NCBI RefSeq assembly: GCF_035594125.1
Contig: NC_087168.1
Span: forward strand, 6,644,501 to 6,708,500
Source of the DNA: Scylla paramamosain
Taxonomy: Eukaryota; Arthropoda; Malacostraca; Decapoda; Portunidae
Reading direction: 5' to 3'
DNA: 64,000 nucleotides
Below are positions 53,373 to 64,000 of the stretch, one piece after another. The position numbers and the translations under genes were made by a program. The notes below the pieces were generated by a model. The model was not told where the DNA came from. It saw nothing but the letters and a program-made list of their open reading frames with translations, and searched no databases. How positions within the stretch are numbered: position 1 is the stretch's first letter; each line of letters begins with the position of its first letter.

Positions 53373-54980
53373 TGCATGTCTTTTGAGTGTTTTTGAACGT
53401 GTTACGCAATAAAGCACTAAAAGGAAGGGCAATCACATAACATGGGAATAAAACCAAATTTTACCAAGAACTTGCCTTTAAGTATTTTTGAGCTCCTTAC
53501 ACACCAAAATGCTAAAACGCATGCAAAATACATTTTATAGAGAAACAGAATAATATTACCAAATACATGTATTTTGAGTGTTTTTGATCATGTTATCTAT
53601 AAAAACGCTTAAATACATGCAAAAAACCTTATGTTTGGGAAACGAAAGGACATTACGAGAAACGTGTATTATGAGTGTTTTTTTTTAAGTTCCTTCAGTA
53701 CCTAAAAGCTAAAACCCACAAATAACACTCTTTATTTACAAAAAAAAAAAAAATAATAATAATAAACAAAAAAATTAAAAAATAGGATTTTTTTTCTTTT
53801 TATTCATCCTTATAGGTACCGAGATGCCAAAATTCTGCTAAAATTCAGGGAATTTATGTGGAAAAGAGAACATTACCAAAAAAGTTAATTATAGCATTTT
53901 TTTCGGATTGTTATGTACCAAACCCTAAAGTGCATGCAAAGCCACCTATATAGGGAAGTTAAACGGCTTTACCAGAAACCTGTCTTTTCAGTGTTTTTTA
54001 TCATGTTAGGCACCAAAACGATAAATAATATGGAAGTTAGTCAATATGTGAATCAAAAAGAAAATTCCTGAAAACGTGTCTTTTCAGTGTTATACGTAGA
54101 AAAACGCTAAAGTGGATGCAAACCAACCTATATGAAGAAATAGAATAACATTACCAAAAAGATATATTTTGTGATTTTGAGCTTGTTACCAACAAAAAAA
54201 TGCAAAAATGGATGTAAAGCACTCTATATTAGGAAACAAAAGGACATTACGAGAAACGTGTATAATGAGTGTTTTATAGTTTTAAAAGAACCACAAGGCA
54301 ATAAACACAAAAACTCGTGTATATAGAGAAATTTCTTACATACCAAAACGATGAAATGCATGAATAACACTTTTAATCGATAAACAGAACTATCTTACCA
54401 AATTGTGTATTTTGAGTGTTTTTCACATTCTTAGCTACGAAAATGCCAAATTACATGCGAAACTACCATCATGTGGGGAAAAAAATGACATTACCAAAAA
54501 AGTGTCTTTTTAGTGTTTTTGAGCGTGATATGCAACAAAGCACTAAAAAGCAATCACATTGCATGGGAATCACATTGCATGGGAATAAAACCAACTTTTA
54601 CGAAGAACTTGTCTTTAAGTGTTTCTTAACTCCATACACACTAAATCGCTAAAACGCATGCAAATCACCCTTTACGGATAAACAGAATAACATTACGAAA
54701 AACATGTATTTTGAGTGTTTTTGATCATGTAACCTATAAAAACGCTTAAATACTTGTAAAGAACCCTATGTTTGTATAACAAAAAGACATTACGAAAATC
54801 GTGTATTATGAGTGTTTTTAAGTTCCTTAAATTCCAAAAAGCTAAAACCCACAAATAACACTCTTTATAGAGAAAATTGTTTTTTTTTTTGTTATTCTTC
54901 ATAGGTACCGAGATGCCAAAATTCTGAAAAAATTCATGGAAATTTTATGAAAAAAAAAATCATTATAAAAAAATAATTTT
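53373..54980 (+). repeat. 11-mer HOR, forward; inner part of left inverted-repeat arm
   Basis: Forward HOR sequence whose reverse complement is 61318-62888. Shared private variants include AAAGGAAGGGCAATCACAT (as TTGCCCTTCCTTTTAGTG at 62837) and a ...TATAACAAAAAGACATTACG variant near 54773 (GTTATACAAACATAG at 61507). Confidence 0.88.
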
Positions 54981-55032
54981 AGCTTTTTTCCATGAATTTT
55001 GCCAGAATTTTGGCATCTCGGTACCTATGAAG
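54897..55032. repeat. inverted repeat at F-to-R switch, 43-bp arms
   Basis: Arms 54897-54939 and 54990-55032 match at 41 of 43 positions as reverse complements and include CCGAGATGCCAAAATTCTG. The loop is about 50 bp. Because HOR order mirrors outward on both sides, this is the centre of a local fold-back of the same HOR phase. Confidence 0.88.
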
Positions 55033-58000
55033 ATGAAAAACAAAACAAAAATCCTATTTTTTTTATTTTTTATTTATTTTTGTATATAAAGAGTGTTATT
55101 TGTGGGTTTTGGCTTTTTGATACTTAAGGATCTAAAAAACACTCATAATACATATTTCTCGTAATGTCCTTTCGTTTCCCAAACATAAGGTTCTTTGCAT
55201 GTATTTAAGCGTTTTTATAGATACCATGATCAAAAACACTCAAAATACATGTTTTGGTAATATTATTTTGTTTGTCCATTAAAGGTGTTTTGCATGCGTT
55301 TTAGCGTTTTGGTATGTAATGAGCTCAAAAACACCTAAAGGCAAGTTCTTGGTAAAAGTTGGTTTTATTCCCATGTAATGTGATTGGCCTGCTTTTTAGT
55401 GGTTTATTGCCTAACACGCTCAAAAACACTCGAAAGACATTTTCTGGTAATATTTTTTTCCCACATAAAGCTAGTTTCGCATGAAATTTGCGGTTTTGAT
55501 AACTAAGAATGTGAAAGACACTCAAAATACAGGCATTTAGTAAGGTTGTTCTGTTTCTTAATTAAGTGTTATTCATGAGTTTCAGCATTTTGGTATGTAA
55601 GAAACTTCTCTAATACACACATTTGGTGGGGTAGTTCTGTGTCTCAATTAAAAGTGTTATTCATGAGTTTCAGCATTTTGGTATGTAAGAAACTTCTTTA
55701 TGTACCACGAGTTTTTGAGTTTTTTTGCCTTGTGGTTCTTGTGAAACTATAAATCACTCATTATACATGTTTGTCGAAATGTCCTTTTCTTTCCTAATAT
55801 AGAGTGCGTTTCATCCATTTTCGCATTTTTTTGTAGGTAACAAGCTCAAAAACACATCAAAATATATCTTTTTGGTAATGTTATTCTATTTCTTCATATT
55901 GTTTGGTTTGCATCCGTTTTAGCGTTTTTCTACGTAAATCACTAAAAAGACACGTTTTCAGTAATATTGTTGAAATTGCTGGAAAAAAAAACACTCAAAA
56001 GACAGGTTTCTGGTAAAGTCGAGTAATTTCTCCATATTGGTGGCTTTGCGTGCACTTCCGGAAAAAAGCAAAAATTATTTTTTTATAATGATTTTTTTTT
56101 ACAAAATATCCCTGAATTTTTCCAGAATTTGGTATCTCGGTACCTATGAAGATGAATAACAATTTTTTTTCTCTCTATAAAGTGTTATTTGTGAGTTTTA
56201 GCTTTATGGTATTTAAGGAACTTACAATCATAATACACGATTTTCGTAATGTCCTTTTCCTATACAAACATAGGGTTCTTTACATGTATTTAAGCGTTTT
56301 TATAGGTAACATGATCAAAAACACTCAAAATACATATTTTTGATAATGTTATTGTTTTCTCAATAAAGGGTGTTTTACATGCGTTTTAGCGTTTTGGTAT
56401 GTAAGGAGTTAAAAAACACTTAAAGGCAAGTTCTTCGTTGAAGTTAGTTTTATTCCCAAGTAATGTGATTCTTCTGCTTTTTAGTGCTTTGTTGCGTATC
56501 ACGCTCTAAAACACTCAAAAGACACTTTTCTGGTAATGTCATTTTTGCGTTTTTTGCCTTGTGGTTCTTGTGAAACTATAAAACACTCATTATACTCGTT
56601 TCTCGTAATGTGCATTTGCTTCCCAATATAGAGTGCTTTCCATCCATTTTTGCGTTTTTTGTAGGTAACAATTTCAAAAAACACTCAAAATATACCTTTT
56701 TGGTAATGTTATTCTATTTCTTCATTTTAGTTGGTTTGCATCCGTTTTAGCGTTTTCTACGTAAAACACCGAAAAGACACGTTTTCAGTAATTTTGTTTT
56801 AGATTCCCATATAGATTGACTTCCTTGGGTTTTATCGTGTTGGTTCCTAACATGATGAAAAACTCTCATAAGACAGTTTTCTGGCAAAGACGTTTAATTT
56901 CCCCATACAGGTGGCTTTGCATGCACTTTAGGGGTTTGGTACATAACAGTCCGAAAAAAAAACTAAATTTAACTTTTTTGATAACGTTCTTATTTCATAA
57001 AATTTCCTGAACTTTTCCCGAATTTTGGCACCTCGTTACCTGTGAAGATGAATAAGAATGAAAAAAAAATATCGTATTTTTTTATTTATTTATTTTTTCT
57101 CAATAAAGAGTGTAATTTGTGGGTTTTAGCTTTTTCGTACTTAATGAACTTAAAAACACTCATAATACACGTTTCTCGTAATGTCCTTTCGTTTCCCAAA
57201 AAATAGGGTTCTTTGCATGTATTTAAGCGTTTTTATTGGTAACATGATCAAAAACACTCAAAATACATGTTTTTGGTAATGTTATTCTGTTTCACCATGA
57301 AGTGTATTTTGCATGCATTTTAGTGTTTTGGTATATAAGGAGCTCAAATACACTTTAAGCAAGTTCTTGTTAAAAATTGGTTTTATTCCAATGTAATCTG
57401 ATTGCCCTGCTTTTTAGTGCTTTATTGCCTAACACGCTCAAAAATACTCAAAAGACATTTTTCAAGTAATGTCATTTTTTTCCCACATAAAGCTGGTTTC
57501 GCATGCAATTTGGGGTTTTGGTAACTAAGAATGTAAAAAGCACTCAAAATACACGCATTTAGTAAGATTGTTCTGTTTATCAATTAAGAGTGTTGTTCAT
57601 GAGTTTCAGCATTTTGGAATGTAAGAAATATCTCTATATACACGAGTTTTTGCGTTTTTCGCCTTGTAGTTCATATGAAACTATAAAACACTCATTGTAC
57701 ACGTTTCTCGTAATGTCCTTTTGCTTCCCAATATAGAGCGCTTTCCATCCATTTTTACGTTTTTTGTAGGTAACAATTTCAAAAACACTCAAAATATACC
57801 TTTTTGGTAATGTTATTTTATTTCTTCATATTGGTTGGTTTCCATCCGTTTTAGCGTTTTTCTACGTAAAACACAGAAAAGACACGTTTTTAGTAATTTT
57901 GTTTTGGATTCCCATATAGATTGACTTCCATGTTATTTATCGTGTTGGTTCCTAACATGCTGAAAAACACTTATAAGACCGTTTTGTGGCAAAGAAGTTT

Positions 58001-61000
58001 AATTTCCCTATATAGGTGGCTTTGCATGCACTTACATAACAGTCCGAAAAAAAAGCTAAATTTAACTTTTTTGATAATGTTCTTATTTCACATAATTTCC
58101 TGAAATTTGCCCGAATTTTGGCATCTCGGTACCTATGAAGATGAATAAGAAAGAAAAAAAATATCGTATTTTTTTTTTATTTATTTATTGTTTCTGAATA
58201 AATAATTAATGAACTTAAAAACACTCATAATACACGTTTCTCGTAATCTCCTTTCGTTTCCCAAAAATAGTGTTCTTTGTATGTATTTAAGCGTTTTTAT
58301 TTGTAACATGATCAAAAACACTCAAAATACGTTTTTGGTAATGTTATTCTGTTTCACCATAAAGAGTGTTTTGCATGCGTTTTAGTGTTTTGGTATATAA
58401 GGAGCTCAAAAACACTTAAAGGTAAGTTCATGGTAAAAATTCGTTTTCCTCCGATGTAATGTGATTGCCCTCCTTTTTAGTGTTTTATTGCTAATCACGC
58501 TCAAAAACACTCAAAAGACACTTTTCTGGTGAAGTTTTTTTTTTCCACAAATCTATTTTCGCATGCAATTTGGGGTTTTGGAAACTAAGAATGTGAAAAG
58601 CTCTCGAAATACACGCATTTATTAAGGTTGTTCTGTTTCTCAATTAGGAGTGTTATACATGAGTTTTAGCATTTTTGTATCTAGGAAACATCTCCATATA
58701 CACGAGATTTTGCGTTTTTTGGCTTGTGGTTCTTTTGAACTATAAAACACTCATTATACACTTTTCTTGCAATGTCCTTTTGTTTACTAATGTAGAGTGC
58801 TTTGCATGAATTTTCGCGTTTTTTGTAGGTAACAAGCTCAAAAACACTCAAAATATACCTTTTTAGTAACGTTTTTCTATTTCTTGATATTGGTTGCTTT
58901 GCATCCGTTTTAGCGTTTTTCTACGTAAAACACTGAGAAGACACGTTTTCAGTAACTTTGTTTTGGATTCCCATATAGAGTGAGTTCCTTATTATTTATC
59001 GTTTTGGTGCCTAACATGCTAAAAAACACTCAAAAAACAGATTTCTGGTAAGGTCGTTTAATTTCCTCATATAGGAGGTTTTGCATGCACTTTAGGGTTT
59101 GGTACATAACAGTCCGAAAAAAAAAAGCTGAAATTAACTTTTTTGATAATATTCTTTTATCATATGATTGCCCTGAATTTTCCCAGAATTTTTTGCATAT
59201 AAGTACCTATGAAGATGAATAACAAAAAAAAAAAGAGATCCTATTTTTTTTATTTTTTTATTTATTTATTTGTTTTTTCTAAATAGTGTTATTTGTGGGT
59301 TTTAGCTTTTTGGTACTTAAGGAGCTTAAAAAAACACTTATAATACACGTTTCTCGTAATGTCCTTTTGTTTCCCAAACATACTGTTCTTTGCATGTATT
59401 TAAGCGTTTTTTATAGATAACATGATCAAATACATTCAAAATACATGTTTTTGGTAATGTTATTCTGTTTTTCCATAAAGTTTGTTTTGCATGCGTTTTA
59501 GCGGTTTTGTATATAAGGAGCTCAAAAACACTTAAAGGCAAGTTTTTGGTATAAATTGGTGTTATTCCAATGAAATATGATTGCCCTGCTATTTACTGGT
59601 TTATTGCCTATCACGCTCAAAAACACTTAAAAGACACTTTTTTTGTAATGTCATTTTGTTTTCACATAAAGATGGTTTCGCATGCAATTTGGGGTTTTGG
59701 TAACTAAGAATGTGAAAAGCACTCAAAATACACGCATTTAGTAAGGTAGTTCTGTTTCTCAATTAAGAGTGTTATTCATGAGTTTCAGCATTTTGGTATC
59801 TAGGAACATTCTCCATATACACGAGTTTTTGTGTTTTTTGCCTTTTGGTTTTTTTGAACTATAAAAAACTTAGTATACAGTTTTCTTGCAAAGTCCTTTT
59901 GTTTTCTAATATAGAGTGCTTTGCATCAATTTTCGCGTTTTTTGTAGGTAAGAAGCTCAAAAACACTCAAAATATACCTTTTTGGTAATGTTTTTCTATT
60001 TCTTGTTATTGGTTGGTTTGCATCCGTTTTAGCGTTTTTCTACGTAAAACACTGAAAAGACAAGTTTTTAGAAATTTTGTTTTGGATTCTCATATAGAGT
60101 GAGTTCCTTATTTTTAAATCGTTTGGGTGCTGAAAAACACTCAAAAAACAGATTTCTGGTAAGTTCGTTTAATTTCCTCATATAGGAGTCTTTGGATGCA
60201 CTTTAGGGTTTGGTACATAAGAGTCCGAAAAAAAGATAAAATTAACTTTTTTGATAATTTTCTTTTATCATATAATAGCCCTGAATTTTCCCATAAATTT
60301 GGCATCTCGGTACCTATGAAGATGAATAAAAAAAAAAAATACAATTTTTTTATTTTCTTACTTTTTTTTTTCTAAATAAAGAGTGTTATTTGTGGGGTTT
60401 AGTTTTTTGGTACTTAAGGAACTTAAACAACTCTTAAAATACACATTTCTCGTAATGTCCTTTCGTTTCGCAAACATAAGGTTCTTTGCATGTTTTTAAG
60501 CGTTTTTATAGACATGATCAAAAACACTCAAAATATATGTTTTTGGTAATTTTATTCTGTTTCTCCATACAAGGTGTTTTGCATGCATTTTAGCGTTCTG
60601 GTATGTAATGAGCTCAAAAACACTTAAAGGCAAGTTCTTGGTAAAAGTTGTTTTTATTCCCATGTATTGTGATTGCCCTACTTTTTAGTGCTTTATTGCC
60701 TAACACATAAACCTAGTTTTGCATGGAATTTGGGATTTTTGTAACTAAGAATGTGAAAAAAACTCAAAACACAGGCATTTAGTAAGGTTGTTCTATTTCT
60801 TAATTAAAAGTGTTATTTATGAGCCTCAGCATTTTGGTATGTAAGAAACTTCTCTAATACACACAATTGGTAAGGTATTTCTGTTTCAAAATTAAAAGTG
60901 TTATTCATGAGTTTCAGCTTTTTGGTATGTAAGAAACTTCTTTATGTACACGAGTTTTTGAGTTTTTTACCTTTTGGTTCTTGTGAAACTATAAAACACT

Positions 61001-62888
61001 CATACACGTTTCTCGTAATGTCCTTTTCTTTGCCAATATAAAGTGCTTTCCATCCATTTTTTTCATTTTTTGTAGATAACAAACTCAAAAACACATCAAA
61101 ATATATCTTTTTGGTAATGTTATTCTATTTCTTCATATTGGTTTACATCCGTTTTAGCGTTTTTCCACGTAAATCACTGAAAAGACACGTTTTCAGTAAT
61201 ATTGTTGAAATTGCTGAAAAACACTCAAAAGACAGGTTTCTGGTAAAGTCGTGTAATTTCCCCATATAGGTGGATTTGCATGCACTTCAGTGTTTCTACA
61301 TAACTCCGGAAAAAATCTAAAATTTTTTTTTTTACAAAATTTCCATGAATTTTGCCAGAATTTCGGCATCTCGGTACCTATGAAGATGAATAACAAAAAA
61401 AAATTTTTTTTCTCTCTGTAAAGAGTCTTATTAGTGGGTTTTAGCTTTTTGGTACTTCAGGAACTTAAAAACACTCATAATACACGATTTTCGTAATGTC
61501 CTTTTGTTATACAAACATAGTGTTCTTTACATTTATTTAAGCGTTTTTATAGGTTACATGATAAAAAACTCAAAATACATGTTTTTGGTAATGTTATTCT
61601 GTTTCTTCATAAAGGGTGTTTTGCATGCGTTTTAGAGATTTGGTATGTAAAGAGTTAAAAAACACTTAAAGGCAAGTTCTTCGTAAAAGTTGGTTTTATT
61701 CCCATGTAATGTGATTGTTCTGCTTTTTGGTGCTTTCTTGCATATCACGCTCAAAAAAACTAAAAAGACACTTTTTTGGTAATGTCATTTTTTTTTCCCC
61801 CCACATGAAGGTAGTTTCGCATGCAATTTGATATTTTCGTAACTAAGAATGTGAAAACACTCAAAATACACAATTTGGTAAGTTAGTTCTGTTTATCGAT
61901 TAAAAGTGTTATTGATGCATTTCATCATTTTGGTATGTAAGAAATTTCTCTATATACACGAGTTTTTGCGTTTATTGCCTTGTGGTTCTTTTAAAACTAT
62001 AAAACACTTATTACACACGTTTCTCGTAATGTCCTTTTGTTTCCTAATATAGAGTGCTTTACCTCCATTTTTGCATTTTTTTTGTAACAAGCTCAAAAAC
62101 ACTCAAAATATATCTTTTTGGTAATGTTATTCTATTTCTTCATATAGGTTGGTTTGCATCCGCTTTAGCGTTTTTCTACGTAAAACACTGAAAAGACACG
62201 TTTTCAGTAAATTTTTTTTGGATTCACATATATACTGACTTCCATATTATTGATCGTTTTGGTGCCTAACATGCTGAAAAACACTGAAAAGACAGGTTTC
62301 TGGTAAAGTCGTTTAACTTCCCTATATAAGTGGCTTTGCATGCACTTTAGGGTTTGGTACATAACAATCCGAAGAAAAAAGAAGCTATAATTAACTTTTT
62401 TAGGAATATTCTTTTTTCCACATAAATTCCCTGAATTTTGCCTGAATTTTGGCATCTCGGTACCTATAAGGATTAATAACAAAAAAAAAAATTTTTTTTT
62501 TTATTTTTTTTTATTTCTTATTTTTTTTCTAAATAAAGAGTGTTATTTGTGGGTTTTAGCTTTTAGGTACTGAAGGAATTAAAAAAACACTCATAATACA
62601 CGTTTCTCGTAATGTCCTTTCGTTTCCCAAACATAAGGTTCTTTGCATGTTTTTAAGCGTTTTTATAGATAACATGATGAAAAACACTCAAAATACATGT
62701 ATTTGGTAATATTATTCTGTTTCTACATAATATGTATTTTGCATGCGTTTTAGCGTTTTGGTATGTAAGGAGCTCAAAAGCACTTAAAGGCAGGCTCTTG
62801 GTAAAATCTGGTTTTATTCCCATGTAATGTGATTGCCCTTCCTTTTAGTGCTTTATTGCGTAACACGTTCAAAAACACTCAAAAGACA
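54981..62888 (-). repeat. 11-mer HOR array, reverse (~7 units)
   Basis: Anchors at 55091, 56181, 57108, 59285, 60381, 61423 and 62538. The 2177 bp step spans two units, one of which lost its anchor near 58195. Steps are mostly 1042-1115 bp; the 927 bp step reflects loss of about two monomers near 56540. 56812-59875 duplicates 45417-48515. 55085-56540 resembles 60372-61790 more than it does the units between them. The part from 61318 is the right arm of the second inverted repeat. Confidence 0.92.
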
Positions 62889-63362
62889 TGCAAGGCATCG
62901 CATATGAGGAAATTAAAGACCATACCAGAAATCTGTCTTTTGAGTGTTTTTCAGCATGTTAGGCACCAAAATGATAATTAATAAGGAACTCACTCTATGT
63001 GGGAATCCAAAAGAAAATTACTGAAAACGTGTCTTCTCAGTTACGTAGAAAAACGCTAAAACTGATGCAAACAAACCAATATCAAGAAGCAGAAAAAACA
63101 TTACTAAAAAATGTATAGTTTTTAGTTTTTTTGAGCTTGTTACCTACAAAAAAACGAAAAAATTGATAACAAAGTACTCTATTTTGGGAAAGAAAGGGAC
63201 ATTGCGAGAAAAGTGTATAATGAATGTTTTATAGTTCAAAAAAACACAAGGCAAAAAACGCAAAAACTCGTGTATATGGAGAAGTTTCCTAGATACCAAA
63301 ATGCTGAAACTCCTGAATAACACTCTTAATTGAGAAACAGAACAACCTTACTAAATGCGTGT
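62889..63362 (+). repeat. satellite, short forward block inside inverted-repeat arm
   Basis: Forward HOR monomers that are the reverse complement of 52906-53372, including both flanking orientation switches. Confidence 0.9.
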
Positions 63363-64000
63363 CAAAAACACTAAAAGGCAAATTCTTCGTAAAATTTGGA
63401 TTTATTTCCATGTAATGTGATTGGCCTGGTTTTTATTGCTTTATTGCCTAACACGCTCAAAAACACTCAAAGACATTTTCTGGTAATGTCATTTTTTTCC
63501 CACATAAAGCTAGTTTCGCATGGAATTTGGGGTTTTGGTAACTAAGAATGTAAAAAATCACTCAAAATACACGCATTTAGTAAGGTTGCTCTTGATTAAG
63601 AGTGTTATTCATGACTTTCAGCATTTTGGTATCTTAGAAACTTCTCCACACAGACGAGTTTTTGCGTTTTTTACCTTGTAATTCTGGTGAAACTATAAAA
63701 CACTCATTATACACGTTTCTCGTTATGTTCTTTTTTTTCCTAATATACAGTGCTTTGCATCCATTTTTGCGTTTTTTTTATGTAACAAGCTCAAAAACAC
63801 ACAAAATATACTTTTCTGGTAATGTTATTCTATTTTTTTTTCATATTAGTTGGTTTGCATCCGTTATAGTGTTTTTCTACGTAAATCTTTTAAAAGACAC
63901 GTTTTCAGTAATTTTGTTTTGGATTTCCATATAGAGTGACTTTCATATCATCTATCTTTTTGGTGCCTAACATGCGGAAAAACACTCAAAAGACAGGTTT
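63363..64000 (-). repeat. 11-mer HOR, reverse; right inverted-repeat arm to window edge
   Basis: Reverse complement of 52254-52905, sharing AAACTTCTCCACACAGACGA-type and CATGCGGAAAAACACTC variants. The match is still continuing at the last base, so the arm extends beyond the window. Confidence 0.9.

Overview
The window looks like satellite DNA from an animal genome. I see no intact protein-coding gene, no rRNA or tRNA, and no prokaryotic features. It is strongly AT-rich. Nearly all of it is built from one family of diverged monomers about 96 bp long. In the forward (F) orientation a monomer reads roughly: TTTTGAGTGTTTTTGAGC, then TTGTTAGGTACC or TTCTTACGTACC, then AAAACGCnAAAATGCATGCA, then CACCCTATATGG, then a GAAACAGAAC-like stretch, then ATTACCAAAAACGTGT. 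Other blocks carry the same monomers reverse-complemented (R). The best clue to the host is two broken non-LTR retrotransposons (11.06-11.99 kb and 33.13-35.16 kb). Their reverse-transcriptase remnants resemble, from memory, families abundant in decapod crustaceans, especially crabs. The host assignment is therefore an inference.

Layout. 1-24 kb: diverged monomers in large blocks of alternating orientation (F 1-6.37, R 6.38-11.06, short F/R 11.99-12.76, F 12.76-20.31, R 20.31-23.53, F 23.53-24.05). A loose ~890 bp, about nine-monomer period is visible at 3.9-5.7 kb. The blocks are interrupted by an ~0.8 kb insertion with heat-shock-element-like motifs and a TATA box (2.28-3.10 kb), a Jockey-like LINE 3' end lying at an orientation switch (11.06-11.99 kb), and several microsatellites. 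From 24 kb onward: most of the sequence is a different, more homogeneous higher-order repeat (HOR) of about 1.1 kb containing eleven distinguishable monomers. It is mixed with non-HOR monomeric stretches (27.8-30.0, 35.2-36.9, 44.3-45.4, 48.5-51.9 kb) and with an inverted-orientation CR1/L2-like LINE remnant (33.13-35.16 kb).

The most striking feature is the large-scale architecture of the right part. Private indels and substitutions show that multi-kilobase blocks were duplicated both directly and in inverted orientation. There is a ~9 kb palindrome (arms 36.41-40.06 and 41.13-45.42 kb, spacer of about one HOR unit). A second long inverted repeat has arms 52.25-54.98 and 61.32 kb to the window end, and its arms preserve the same internal orientation switches. 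A third inverted pair is 27.81-29.19 / 50.40-51.71 kb. Direct copies include 45.42-48.52 / 56.81-59.88 kb (three HOR units). In the stretch I aligned by eye the palindrome arms differ by a few percent, which argues against a simple assembly fold-back.

In the absence of genes, what works together here is structural: a satellite array (centromeric, pericentromeric or other heterochromatin; the sequence alone cannot say which) that evolves by inversion, block duplication, deletion and retrotransposon insertion. Open reading frames in the window are mostly by-products of the satellite, whose consensus is 3 x 32 bp long and open in one frame.
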